Under the pieces are notes generated by a model. That model did no database searches. It had not been told where the DNA came from and worked only from the letters and a program-made list of their open reading frames with translations. Positions 25,672 to 35,015 of a stretch of DNA of 64,000 nt are shown here, piece after piece. The stretch lies in assembly GCF_965232925.1 (NCBI RefSeq), contig NZ_CBDDRA010000014.1:62001-126000 (forward strand), written 5' to 3'. Positions within the stretch are counted from its first letter, which is position 1, and the number at the start of each line of letters is the position of its first letter. The stretch is from Tumidithrix helvetica. Lineage in GTDB: Bacteria > Cyanobacteriota > Cyanobacteriia > Pseudanabaenales > Pseudanabaenaceae. The translations under genes and the position numbers were made by a program.

Positions 25672-26208
25672 ATGAATAGTTCAAAAGGTATTTCACCACC
25701 AGCCCCAGCTAAAGTAGATGGCTTAAATGTTGCCAAGCTGTATCGAATTGGGGCCAGAAACTTTACCCATGTCAACTTAAAAAATGCAATCTTGACGGGT
25801 TGTAATCTAGAGGGAATTAATTTAGCGTTTACAGATTTGAGAAATGCGCGCTTAGACCTCGCCGATCTCAGTCGCAGTACTTTGAGTGGTGTAAAACTCG
25901 AAGGAGCTTCTTTAGGTTTTAGTAATTTAGCCAATACAGACTTGAATGGGGCTGACCTCAGAGGAGCCAACTTAGCAGGAAGCGATCTAAGTCATGCCGA
26001 TCTCAACGGAGCCGATTTGAGTGGGGCAAATCTCAGAGGTGCCAATCTTGAGGGGACGAGTTTGATCTTGGCAAATTTTGATGGAGCTGATTTAAGTGGC
26101 GCTTGCCTAAATGAAGCGAATCTAAGTTTTGCAATTTTCCGTGGAGCCGATCTAGACGATGTGAGTATGGAAAATGTGGAAGTATTTAATACAGTTATAG
26201 GCACCTGA
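25672..26208 (+). CDS. Pentapeptide-repeat protein 2
   Basis: A 178-residue paralog of the preceding protein. A Pro/Lys-rich start leads to LYRIGARNFTHVNLKNA and then about 25 pentapeptide repeats (residues ~40-165; GADLRGANLAGSDLSHADLN). I chose the second ATG, at 25672, because GGAG lies 6 nt before it; an in-frame ATG at 25660 would overlap that site. The shared I/M-G-A-R-N-F motif at the start of the helix in both copies indicates a tandem duplication. Function unknown. Confidence 0.85.
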   Translation: MNSSKGISPPAPAKVDGLNVAKLYRIGARNFTHVNLKNAILTGCNLEGINLAFTDLRNARLDLADLSRSTLSGVKLEGASLGFSNLANTDLNGADLRGANLAGSDLSHADLNGADLSGANLRGANLEGTSLILANFDGADLSGACLNEANLSFAIFRGADLDDVSMENVEVFNTVIGT

Positions 26209-26498
26209 ATATTTCGATCGCGACGTATGATGACTAGATAGGGACAGTGTTTCCTCTATAATCAATCAATTCACTCATGAAGTTAAACATGGCTATGTCA
26301 CGCTAGAGATGAATTAAGCATAAGAATTTATATGGAGGAACTAGTACTACTTTGAAAGAGACGGTTTCTCCTTTTATTTCCTTGGTGAACAGGAACAAAC
26401 AATAAGTTTTGCAGCACTTGGCGATCGCTCTTTAATTCGCTAGGCGGCAACAATTGCTCCTGAAAACAATGCCAACTATGATATTGAGTTGAACACTT

Positions 26499-28208
26499 AT
26501 GCACTATTTAATCTTAGCGACAGATTACGATGGAACCTTAGCTACTGGGGGACAGGTATTAGATGCAACATTAGAAGCCCTTAAAAGACTACAAAAAACT
26601 GGACGAAAGCTAATTCTAGTAACAGGAAGGCAACTGGACGATCTCTGTCAGGTATTTCCTGAAGTTAACCTATTTGATTGTGTCATAAGTGAGAATGGTG
26701 CGGCATTATACTTTCCTTCAACTTGCGAAGAATTCTTGCTAGGCAGTCTGCCCCCCGAGAGCTTTGTGCAGGAATTGCGATCGCGGGATATCCATCCACT
26801 CTCGGTCGGAAAAGTTATTGTAGCGACTTGGGAACCCCATGAAGTAGAGATTCTTACTGTAATTCGCGAACTGGGCTTAGACTTACAGGTCATCTTTAAT
26901 AAAGGTGCGGTCATGGTTCTGCCAGCAGGAGTCAATAAAGCTTCAGGACTAGTTGCAGCTCTAAGCCGAATGAGTCTATCGGTTCATAATACAGTAGCGA
27001 TCGGGGATGCCGAGAATGACCTTGCGTTTCTGAAATTGAGCGAGTTTTCGGTAGCAGTAGATAATGCACTACCATCGGTAAAGAGTGAAGTAGATTGGGT
27101 AACTTTAGGAAGTCGAGGAGATGGCGTAATTGAATTAATCGACCGATTACTCAAAGAAGATTTACAGGAATCGTTGCTTTTGCCAGAGCGACATAACATC
27201 TTATTGGGAAGACTCAACACGGATCGAGATGTTTACATCCAACCACTTAACCGAAACATTTTACTGGCAGGTACTTCTGGTGGGGGGAAATCAACGCTAG
27301 CGACAGGAATGCTAGAGAGGTTTATGGAGAAAGGCTATCAGTTTTGTATCATCGATCCCGAAGGGGATTATCAAAACTTTGATGGCACGATCGTATTGGG
27401 AAATATTCAACAGATTCCTAATCCAACTGAAGTCTTGGCAATTTTGAGTAAGCCAGAACAAAATCTAGTAGTCAATCTCATGGGAGTAAAAGCCGACGAT
27501 CGCCCCTCATTTCTGGCTCAACTGCTGCCTTCTTTATTAGAAATGCGCGTGCGAACTGGAAGACCCCATTGGATTGCGATCGACGAGGTACATCATATGT
27601 TCCCTTCGTCTTGGAATGCTGCGGTCACCTTGCCGCAATCTGTAAATGGCATTTTGATGATTACAGTTCATCCCGAGCATGTGGCAGCTTCAGCCTTAGC
27701 TTTAGTTGATACGATTATTGCTGTCAAGACACCTATGCAAACAATTGCGGATTTTTGCAAAGCTGTAGGACATAAACTACCGACTGATGCACTACCAGCC
27801 GAACTTGCATCTGGAGAGGGAGTTGCTTGGTTTTTGAAAACTGAAGAGCAGCCTTTCCAATTCCAGGTGATTCCTCCTCGCCAAGAGCGACAAAGACATA
27901 TGCGAACCTATGCTGAAGGTATACTGGGCAACGATCGCTGCTTTTATTTTAGGGGTGAAGACGAACAATTAAATTTAAAAGCACAAAATCTAACGATGTT
28001 TATCCAGCTAGCGGCGGGAGTTGACGATCTCACTTGGTTACATCATTTACATCGTCAAGATTACTCGACTTGGCTCCAAAATGCGATTAAAGATGAAACC
28101 TTAGCAGAAGAGGTAAGCCAAGTTGAGAGAACTACAGATATTACACCTGCTGAAAGTCGCGATCGCATTACATCGGCAATCGAGAAACGTTATACCTTAC
28201 CTGCTTAA
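26499..28208 (+). CDS. HAD-IIB phosphatase / HerA-type ATPase fusion
   Basis: A 569-residue two-domain protein. Residues 1-215 are a Cof-type HAD phosphatase: nucleophile motif DYDGT (Asp9, Asp11), VTGR motif II, a Lys-containing NKASGL segment and IGDAENDLAFL motif IV near 168-178. Residues ~235-480 are a HerA/VirB4-like P-loop ATPase (DUF87 type): Walker A AGTSGGGKST near 257-266, Walker B HWIAIDEVHH near 355-364, and a TVHPEH sensor segment. The last ~90 residues (FYFRGEDEQLNLKAQNLTMF onward) are shared with some HAD-ATPase proteins but unassigned. HAD enzymes of this group dephosphorylate sugar phosphates, while HerA ATPases are DNA or protein motors, so the combination is unusual. It converges on the OLD nuclease gene 44 bp away. 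The 290-bp spacer before it contains no supported gene. Confidence 0.87.
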   Translation: MHYLILATDYDGTLATGGQVLDATLEALKRLQKTGRKLILVTGRQLDDLCQVFPEVNLFDCVISENGAALYFPSTCEEFLLGSLPPESFVQELRSRDIHPLSVGKVIVATWEPHEVEILTVIRELGLDLQVIFNKGAVMVLPAGVNKASGLVAALSRMSLSVHNTVAIGDAENDLAFLKLSEFSVAVDNALPSVKSEVDWVTLGSRGDGVIELIDRLLKEDLQESLLLPERHNILLGRLNTDRDVYIQPLNRNILLAGTSGGGKSTLATGMLERFMEKGYQFCIIDPEGDYQNFDGTIVLGNIQQIPNPTEVLAILSKPEQNLVVNLMGVKADDRPSFLAQLLPSLLEMRVRTGRPHWIAIDEVHHMFPSSWNAAVTLPQSVNGILMITVHPEHVAASALALVDTIIAVKTPMQTIADFCKAVGHKLPTDALPAELASGEGVAWFLKTEEQPFQFQVIPPRQERQRHMRTYAEGILGNDRCFYFRGEDEQLNLKAQNLTMFIQLAAGVDDLTWLHHLHRQDYSTWLQNAIKDETLAEEVSQVERTTDITPAESRDRITSAIEKRYTLPA

Positions 28209-28252
28209 AGGAGGGAACTTGATTACGAGGCATAAAAACTATTATTTGGTGA

Positions 28253-30061
28253 TTAACTAACAGGACTTGGTACAAGACGTTGAATATCCTCTATTAAACC
28301 AACAATCTTTTGCGGGATTAGTTTCTTTGAAACTGCCTCTTTAGCTAATGCAGTTCCCAATTCAGGCTTACTAATAGGGCCACTAGACTTTTCTTCTACA
28401 AGTTTTTCAATTTCTTTAGAAAATTTCTTGTCGCCACGAATAGGAGCAATATCTTCAGTCTTCCATTGTTGCCCCTCAACTATTTGTGGATGGTTACAAT
28501 TTAGAACTGATACCCAGAGACTGTCATCAAACAAATCCTCTAGTTCAACAGATCCAAGAAAAAATAATTCCTCTCCTAAAATTAAACTATGTTTTTGCTT
28601 AATCGCTACAGCATCGCCATCTAACTTTAGTGCGGGATTTTGCCGACAGTCACTATCAAGAACACATACAACCCTTCTGTTCCCCTTCTTTAGAAGCTTA
28701 GCCAGATCAAGAGCTTGCTTATTATCTTGACCATTAATTGCATAGATACCACTGAGACGAAGTGAAAATCCAGTTACAGAAGCATAAAGTATATCGAACA
28801 CATTTATTTCTGTTTGTCCTTCAAAAACAAGCATCAGTCTCTCATTAAACAATGCACTGTTACGTACTCCAAGTGAAGTAAGCACCCTTTCAATGGTTTC
28901 TGTCTCAGCGTTACCATCTTCAAATCTCCACGGAACAATTGGTGGTGTATCAAAGAATGTCAGACTATGTATAGGCAATGTATCCATTAAATTCAATGAG
29001 TGTGTAGCAACTAAAACTTGACAAGCGTTGAAATCTGCTAATTTTTGTAGTAGGTGACTAACCAAGTGTTGAGCTTGATAGTCTAGATTTACATCTGGCT
29101 CATCAAACAAAGCTAGGATAGAAGTCTGTTCGTCGTCGGTAGACTCAGTAGCAGACAAGTTATCCGTTAGCATTGTCTGCTGCCACCGAAAGATTCCTAA
29201 AGACATTTCACGCTTTTTCCCAGAACCTATTCGACTCCAGTCAATTGGACGTCCATTTTCTTGAGTTATTTTAACTTCACTAACAGTTAAGTTAGAGAAC
29301 GAATTTTCACCAATTTCAACACTAATGTTTTTGACAGTAGTACAGTGCTCTTTAAGAGCAGGCAGTAGCTGATTTACCGCTTGCTCATTAAGCTTCTCTT
29401 GAGCTGTTGTTGTGATTGAAAGTATGGATTCTTTATGACTATTTAAAAGATTCTCTTTAAAGTGTGACTCCAAAGTGCTTTTAATCACTTTGTCTGGTTC
29501 AATATTACTGATAGTTTGATAAAGATGGATTTTAGGAAATCTTTTGGATACTTCAAGTGGTAATGCCCTCCAACCAAGACTTTTAGGGAGAGAATTTCTA
29601 TGATTTGTTAACGCAGTGGTAAAAGTAATTTTTTGGGATTTTGCTCCTTGTGGATCCAAGCTGTAAAGTTGACAAAGTTCTTTTAACGCATTTAGGTTCA
29701 AAGATTCAAAATCATCATCTAAACTCTCATCTCCAACACACTCATCCTCAAGTTGACGTTTGATGGTTCCATCAGAAGAATAAACAGCACGAATATGATA
29801 TTTATTATCATCTCTGTCAACTAGTCTTATCCGAACTTCTAACTCATCTACTCTTTTCGCTTGATCATCTTCGCTATCTAGCCATCTACAATCTTCTTGT
29901 GAAAATGTATCTTTTAAATCTAGCGTTTTTTGGATAGCATATAGAAGTGAAGATTTACCACCATCATTCTTACCAATTAAAATTGAAAACTTTTGGAAAG
30001 GGATTTCACCACTATCTTGAAAACATCGAAAGTTAATTAGCCGAACTGATGATAGCTTCAT
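28253..30061 (-). CDS. OLD-family ATP-dependent endonuclease (AAA + TOPRIM)
   Basis: A 602-residue protein. The N-terminal SMC/ABC-like ATPase has Walker A GKNDGGKS at 30-37, a signature-like GSGKKREMSLG near 283, Walker B ILALFDEPD near 312-320 and the H-loop ATHSLN. The C-terminal TOPRIM nuclease has the Glu of LVFEGQTE near 412 and the DSD motif of VCVLDSDC near 468. This matches OLD (overcoming lysogenization defect) nucleases. No UvrD-type helicase (GajB) or reverse transcriptase is adjacent, so it looks like a stand-alone class 1 OLD. OLD proteins often act against phage or in DNA repair. The gene lies 239 bp downstream of pyrG across a strong palindrome. Confidence 0.88.
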   Translation of the reverse strand: MKLSSVRLINFRCFQDSGEIPFQKFSILIGKNDGGKSSLLYAIQKTLDLKDTFSQEDCRWLDSEDDQAKRVDELEVRIRLVDRDDNKYHIRAVYSSDGTIKRQLEDECVGDESLDDDFESLNLNALKELCQLYSLDPQGAKSQKITFTTALTNHRNSLPKSLGWRALPLEVSKRFPKIHLYQTISNIEPDKVIKSTLESHFKENLLNSHKESILSITTTAQEKLNEQAVNQLLPALKEHCTTVKNISVEIGENSFSNLTVSEVKITQENGRPIDWSRIGSGKKREMSLGIFRWQQTMLTDNLSATESTDDEQTSILALFDEPDVNLDYQAQHLVSHLLQKLADFNACQVLVATHSLNLMDTLPIHSLTFFDTPPIVPWRFEDGNAETETIERVLTSLGVRNSALFNERLMLVFEGQTEINVFDILYASVTGFSLRLSGIYAINGQDNKQALDLAKLLKKGNRRVVCVLDSDCRQNPALKLDGDAVAIKQKHSLILGEELFFLGSVELEDLFDDSLWVSVLNCNHPQIVEGQQWKTEDIAPIRGDKKFSKEIEKLVEEKSSGPISKPELGTALAKEAVSKKLIPQKIVGLIEDIQRLVPSPVS

Positions 30062-30214
30062 TTTTTACTTCTTCAGCTTAATACAATTTTTGTGAATTAT
30101 TGATTAATTGACAGTAACTCAAAAATCTAAATTTTTTGGGAGTATTAACAAAAATTAAGGCTTATGGGCATGAAATATGAGAAATAAAGCATTTAATTGG
30201 AAATGTAGATAAAC

Positions 30215-30246
30215 AGTCATACAATCTGAATTCAGATTATATGACT
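30215..30246. repeat. 32-bp near-perfect palindrome
   Basis: The left arm AGTCATACAATCTGAA and the right arm TTCAGATTATATGACT are mutual reverse complements except for one symmetric position pair, which would be a G-U pair in one transcript. It lies between pyrG and the OLD gene, both read on the minus strand, 85 bp from the pyrG... OLD junction start at 30301. No T-run follows on either strand, so it is not a canonical intrinsic terminator; a processing hairpin or protein site is possible. Confidence 0.75.
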
Positions 30247-30300
30247 TAGCTCACAAAGCTGAATATATTCATAGTTAAGAGAGAATTTTCAAAATATCGA

Positions 30301-31986
30301 TCAGGTTTGCATTTGCTTCTCATCTTGCAGAGAATGGATTCCATTGAGAGACTCTTCGAGCTGCGATCGCTCTAGGGGGTGATGCTTTTGCTTATAGTCG
30401 AGCGCTGCTTGCACGAGTCCTTGGAATAATGGATGGGGCGTACTTGGGCGCGACTGGAACTCAGGATGGAACTGCGTGGCAATGAAGTAAGGATGATCGG
30501 GTAGCTCGATCATTTCCACCAGTCTGCCATCAGGCGAGGTTCCACTGACCATATAACCAGACTCTAGGAATAGCGTGCGATAGGCATTGTTGAACTCATA
30601 GCGATGGCGATGGCGTTCGTAGATGACTGAATCTTGATAGAGGCGACTCGCTAGCGTATTCGGTACGACACGACAAGCATAGAGTCCTAACCGCATGGTT
30701 CCACCCAAATCCACAACATCATGCTGTTCGGGTAGCAGGTGAATTACTGGATTATTCGTATCGGGATTAAACTCGGAACTATTGGCATCCTCTAAGTGAG
30801 CGACATTTCTACCCCAATCAATTACGGCGCATTGCATGCCCAAACAGAGTCCCAAAAATGGAATCTTTTGCTCGCGTCCATAGGCAACCGTGGCAACCTT
30901 TCCATCCACGCCGCGAATCCCAAATCCCCCTGGTACGACGATCGCATCCACATCTTGCAGGAACCTTTCAGCCCCAAAGGTTTCCACATCCTCAGAGTTA
31001 ATCCAGCGCACGTTCACAGCACTATTGAGGGACACTGCTGCATGGCGTAGGGACTCAATTACAGAGAGATAGGCATCCGTAAGACGAACGTACTTCCCGA
31101 CGATCGCAACTTCAACCGTATGTTCGGGACGATAGAGACGATCTACCAGGACTTGCCAATTGCGCAGATCGGGCTGACGCTGTTCCATACCCAAGAGATT
31201 GAGCACCTGCTCCGCCAATCCTTCGCGTTCGAGAATTAAGGGAACTTCGTAAATCGTTTTGGCATCCTGCCCCGTAATCACGCATTCTGGGGAAACGTTA
31301 CAAAATTCTGCCACTTTATCTTTGAGACCTTGCGACAGGGGGCGATCGCTGCGGCAAACCAAGATATCCGCTTGAATCCCAATCGACTGAAGTTCTTTCA
31401 CAGAGTGCTGCGTGGGTTTGGTTTTCATCTCTCCAGCCGAGGCGATCCAAGGCATCAGCGTCACGTGCATGTAAAGAACATTCTTGCGCCCCACATCCTT
31501 GCGAAACTGCCGAATCGCTTCTACAAAGGGCAGCGATTCAATATCCCCGACCGTACCGCCAATTTCGGTAATCACAAAATCAGGGTTGGTGTTAGTCGCA
31601 ACGCGGCGAATTCTCTCTTTAATTTCGTTGGTGATGTGGGGAATCACCTGTACCGTGCCCCCCTGATAATCGCCGCGCCGTTCTTTATTAATTACGGCTT
31701 GGTAAATTGCCCCCGTGGTGACATTATTGAGCTTTGACATGGCAGTGTCGGTAAAGCGCTCGTAGTGCCCCAGATCGAGGTCAGTCTCTGCCCCATCTTC
31801 GGTGACAAAAACCTCTCCATGCTGAAACGGACTCATCGTCCCAGGATCGACATTGATATAGGGGTCGAGCTTTAAAATCGATACAGAATAGCCTCTAGAC
31901 TTGAGCAGCCTGCCTAAACTAGCCGCCACAATGCCTTTACCGATGCTGGAGACGACTCCGCCCGTTACAAATACAAATTTTGTCAT
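30301..31986 (-). CDS. pyrG: CTP synthase
   Basis: A 561-residue CTP synthase that converts UTP, ATP and glutamine to CTP in pyrimidine synthesis. The synthase domain begins with TKFVFVTGGVVSSIGKGI (P-loop variant), then KLDPYINVDPGTMSPFQHGE and TEDGAETDLDLGHYERF. The C-terminal class I glutaminase has GGFGIRG, the nucleophile Cys in LGLCLGMQ and the His-Pro-Glu of QFHPEFQSRP. Length is normal (about 545), with a ~20-residue C-terminal tail. Cytosolic and essential. It lies downstream of the GT9 gene on the same strand with a palindromic repeat between them. Confidence 0.98.
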   Translation of the reverse strand: MTKFVFVTGGVVSSIGKGIVAASLGRLLKSRGYSVSILKLDPYINVDPGTMSPFQHGEVFVTEDGAETDLDLGHYERFTDTAMSKLNNVTTGAIYQAVINKERRGDYQGGTVQVIPHITNEIKERIRRVATNTNPDFVITEIGGTVGDIESLPFVEAIRQFRKDVGRKNVLYMHVTLMPWIASAGEMKTKPTQHSVKELQSIGIQADILVCRSDRPLSQGLKDKVAEFCNVSPECVITGQDAKTIYEVPLILEREGLAEQVLNLLGMEQRQPDLRNWQVLVDRLYRPEHTVEVAIVGKYVRLTDAYLSVIESLRHAAVSLNSAVNVRWINSEDVETFGAERFLQDVDAIVVPGGFGIRGVDGKVATVAYGREQKIPFLGLCLGMQCAVIDWGRNVAHLEDANSSEFNPDTNNPVIHLLPEQHDVVDLGGTMRLGLYACRVVPNTLASRLYQDSVIYERHRHRYEFNNAYRTLFLESGYMVSGTSPDGRLVEMIELPDHPYFIATQFHPEFQSRPSTPHPLFQGLVQAALDYKQKHHPLERSQLEESLNGIHSLQDEKQMQT

Positions 31987-32078
31987 GACAATTTTGCAAC
32001 CCCGATCGACACAAATAAATTTTTTGTTCTAGCGACTATTTGAGAAATCTGCGATCGCCCTATTCTATACGGGCATCC

Positions 32079-32116
32079 GCATTGTAGGGGCAATTCATGA
32101 ATTGCCCCTACAATGC
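32079..32116. repeat. Perfect 38-bp palindrome, shared-core copy 1
   Basis: The half-arm GCATTGTAGGGGCAATTCA is followed by its exact reverse complement. The 28-bp core built on GTAGGGGCAATTCA recurs as a perfect palindrome at 62720-62753, but the arm tips differ and are compensated on both sides. It lies in the spacer between the GT9 and pyrG genes. Such hairpins are common dispersed repeats in cyanobacterial genomes and may end or stabilise transcripts. Confidence 0.9.
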
Positions 32117-32147
32117 TAGGCTGAGGAAGATCAGCCTCAATTAACCG

Positions 32148-33113
32148 TTAATCTTGCCAAATTTTTGCTAAGACATCTTGAGGAGCGATCGCAGCGATCG
32201 GTTTTCCTTCAGGAGCTTTGACAAATTTAATTTTAGGATCGTTCAGAGGCAAGAGCTTTTCTGGCGAAGTGGGCCCAAACAAAGCCACCAGAGCCGTTCC
32301 CACGGCCACACCCAGATGCATAGGCGCACTATCCGTACAAAGCAGCAAATTTGCAGCAGCAATGACAGCGGCAAGTTTACCGATATCTGGGGGTGAAATC
32401 ACCAAGGCTTTGGGGAGCTTTGCCGTAAGTTTACTGACCAACTCAGCATCCTCAGGCCCTTTGAGAATCACAATCGGTAACTTGGGCAGTTTCTCTTGGA
32501 TATCTTGAGCGATCGTCACCCAACTCTCCACAGGATAAATTTTATCAATGCCCTTTTTGATCGCTAAGGCACTCGAACCACCATGAATCAAAATGTAGCC
32601 ATTGGCAATCCCCAGACGCTTTTGCTCGTTGGTTGCCCAGTCGATATCGGTTTTGGCGACATTAATTTTAATCGGCGGGCAGGGGACGTTAATATCAAAA
32701 CCTTTAAGCAGGTCGTGATACATGGCAGCCGCATACTGATTGGTATTTAGGGGAACCGCTTGGGTCAGTAAATAATCGCCCTGTCCTGCAAAGGAAACTC
32801 GCTGCGGGATGCCCGTCAACCACAATAAAAATCTCACAGAAAACCGTTGCCCCAGAGAGACAACGGCGTTGTACTCCTGATCGCGAATGATGCCGAGCAA
32901 GTTGCCAAAATCCGCCAGACTATTGCGGTCTTTATAATCGAACGTTAAAACTTTCCTGACTGAGGGACAAACCTTGTATGCACCAATCACACGCGGCTCG
33001 ACCACAACATCGATCGCAGCTTGAGGATATTGCTGTTTAAGGGTTTCTAGAGTAGGGAAAAATAGCAATTGATCGCCAACTCCACCCGGAACTAATGCCA
33101 GCACTCGCATCAT
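32148..33113 (-). CDS. Glycosyltransferase family 9 (heptosyltransferase-like)
   Basis: A 321-residue GT9 enzyme of the GT-B fold. The N-terminus LALVPGGVGDQLLFFPTLETL is the acceptor-domain opening of ADP-heptose:LPS heptosyltransferases. The C-terminal half has GYILIHGGSS, the nucleotide-sugar loop, then LLCTDSAPMHLGVAVGTALVALFGPTSP, the highly conserved GT9 block (D-S-x-x-x-H and F-G-x-T). It likely adds a sugar to LPS core or another envelope glycan at the inner membrane face. The nucleotide sugar used is not determinable. Single-gene context, same strand as pyrG. Confidence 0.9.
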   Translation of the reverse strand: MMRVLALVPGGVGDQLLFFPTLETLKQQYPQAAIDVVVEPRVIGAYKVCPSVRKVLTFDYKDRNSLADFGNLLGIIRDQEYNAVVSLGQRFSVRFLLWLTGIPQRVSFAGQGDYLLTQAVPLNTNQYAAAMYHDLLKGFDINVPCPPIKINVAKTDIDWATNEQKRLGIANGYILIHGGSSALAIKKGIDKIYPVESWVTIAQDIQEKLPKLPIVILKGPEDAELVSKLTAKLPKALVISPPDIGKLAAVIAAANLLLCTDSAPMHLGVAVGTALVALFGPTSPEKLLPLNDPKIKFVKAPEGKPIAAIAPQDVLAKIWQD

Positions 33114-33259
33114 GTTTTTTGTTGCATCTCTAAAGACCTAAGTAATGATACCTCAATCGGTATAGGCGATTTAGGGTTAGAAAATACACAAATGCTAAAT
33201 TTCCCAGTTTCCTAACTGCTCCAAACTATAATTATGAGTAAGACTCATGAGATAAAGCT

Positions 33260-34888
33260 TTGTCCCAGTTTCAGTTTGATTCCATAACCGATGCCCTAAG
33301 CGATCTAAAAGCGGGCAAATTAATTGTTGTCGTAGATGACGAAAATCGCGAAAATGAAGGCGATCTAATCGGGGCAGCGCAGTTTGCCACGCCCGATATG
33401 GTCAACTTCATGGCTGTGTATGCGCGGGGTTTGATTTGCCTTGCCATGACAGGCGATCGCCTCGATCGGTTAGATTTACCCTTGATGGTCGATCGCAACA
33501 CCGATAGCCAACAAACAGCATTTACGGTCAGCATTGACGCTGCTGTGGGCACTAGTACGGGTATCTCCGCCGAAGACCGATCTCGCACGATTCAAGTAGC
33601 GATTCATCCCGAGACGCGCCCGAATAGCTTGCGCCGACCGGGGCATATTTTTCCTCTGCGCGCCAAACAGGGTGGGGTGCTCAAACGGGCTGGTCATACC
33701 GAAGCCGCCGTCGATCTAGCCCGAATGGCGGGGCTTTACCCTGCGGGCGTGATCTGCGAAATTCAAAATGATAATGGCTCGATGGCACGGTTGCCCGAAT
33801 TGATCCTGTATGCCAAACGCCACAATCTCAAATTAATTAGTATCGCCGACCTAATTAGCTATCGGCTAGAGCACGAGCGCTTTGTACATCGCGAATCGAT
33901 CGCCACCCTGCCCTCTTTATTCGGTGACTTTAAGGTATATGCCTATCGCAATAGCCTAGACAATACCGAGCATTTGGCGATCGTCAAAGGCAATCCCAGT
34001 GAGTTTCGCGATCGCGAAGTCATCGTACGCGTACATTCCGAGTGCCTGACAGGGGATGCCTTGGGATCTTTGCGCTGTGACTGTCGATCGCAATTGCAGA
34101 GCGCGCTCAAAATGATTGAATACAATGACTCTGGCGTGGTGATTTACCTGCGCCAAGAAGGGCGAGGCATTGGTCTGATTAATAAAATCAAAGCCTATTC
34201 TTTGCAGGATCAGGGGTTTGACACCGTGGAGGCAAATGAAAAGCTAGGGTTTGCCCCCGATCTGCGTACCTATGGTGTCGGCGCTCAGATTTTGCATGAC
34301 CTAGGTGTGCGAAAAATGCGCCTGATTACCAACAATCCCCGTAAAATCGCAGGCTTAAAAGGTTTCGGCATCGAAGTTGTGGGACGTTTACCTTTACTGA
34401 TTGAGACCAACGAATATAACTTCCGCTACTTGGAAACCAAGGCAGAAAAAATGGGGCATTTGCTCTTGCAAACCAAGCTAATAACTTTATGGATTCGTTG
34501 GGAAGCAAAAGCCGATCTGGCTACGGGTTTAGATAAATTGCGATCGCTGGCTAGTGATGCCGATCTGCTTTTACAAGAAGCAACTTCAAGTCCTTTTCCC
34601 GAAAAGTTTACAGCACCATCATCCGCAGACCAAGCAACCACGATCGTGCATTTAGGTTTCGATCAGGCAAATATGGAAGTGGGAGCATGGTACAGCCAGC
34701 CCGATCATCCCTACCGCCAAGCGGTGGCAACCCTGTTACAACAAATCAGCCAATGGCTTCCCGTTCAGGAGTTACGCTTTTTTATTGACTCGGAAGGCGA
34801 TCGGCAATTTTTAGATACAGAAATCGCAAGCTTAGATTCCAAAAATCGGGCAGCTTGGCAGTTAGGTGAGATTTATCGACTAGGTTAG
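33260..34888 (+). CDS. ribBA: Bifunctional DHBP synthase / GTP cyclohydrolase II
   Basis: A 542-residue riboflavin enzyme. Residues 1-205 are 3,4-dihydroxy-2-butanone-4-phosphate synthase (VVVDDENRENEGDLIGAA, RPGHIFPL, GHTEAAVDLARMAG, EIQNDNGSMAR). Residues ~215-400 are GTP cyclohydrolase II with the zinc site C-x10-C-x-C (ECLTGDALGSLRCDCRSQL), YLRQEGRGIGL and ITNNPRKI. The ~140 C-terminal residues form the extra domain usual in cyanobacterial RibBA. It supplies both precursors of FMN/FAD. The TTG start is the only reasonable one, since the upstream ATG is immediately followed by a stop. No FMN riboswitch is visible in the short leader. Confidence 0.96.
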   Translation: MSQFQFDSITDALSDLKAGKLIVVVDDENRENEGDLIGAAQFATPDMVNFMAVYARGLICLAMTGDRLDRLDLPLMVDRNTDSQQTAFTVSIDAAVGTSTGISAEDRSRTIQVAIHPETRPNSLRRPGHIFPLRAKQGGVLKRAGHTEAAVDLARMAGLYPAGVICEIQNDNGSMARLPELILYAKRHNLKLISIADLISYRLEHERFVHRESIATLPSLFGDFKVYAYRNSLDNTEHLAIVKGNPSEFRDREVIVRVHSECLTGDALGSLRCDCRSQLQSALKMIEYNDSGVVIYLRQEGRGIGLINKIKAYSLQDQGFDTVEANEKLGFAPDLRTYGVGAQILHDLGVRKMRLITNNPRKIAGLKGFGIEVVGRLPLLIETNEYNFRYLETKAEKMGHLLLQTKLITLWIRWEAKADLATGLDKLRSLASDADLLLQEATSSPFPEKFTAPSSADQATTIVHLGFDQANMEVGAWYSQPDHPYRQAVATLLQQISQWLPVQELRFFIDSEGDRQFLDTEIASLDSKNRAAWQLGEIYRLG

Positions 34889-35015
34889 ATGGAAACAATT
34901 AAACATAGAATAGAGACAGCCGTAACGCATCAAATCCTTAGCTACTAAGCACTATGGGCATTGAACCACAAGTGTAAGTATTACAAAAATATGCCATGAG
35001 TTAAAGGAACTAAGT

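Noticed and set aside
24741..26204. Minus-strand Arg/Ala/Pro-rich frames opposite the pentapeptide genes
   Set aside because: Mirror images of the A(D/N)LxX codons; repetitive composition without independent support.
33113..33260. Possible FMN riboswitch before ribBA
   Set aside because: The leader is too short and lacks the conserved RFN-element helices.
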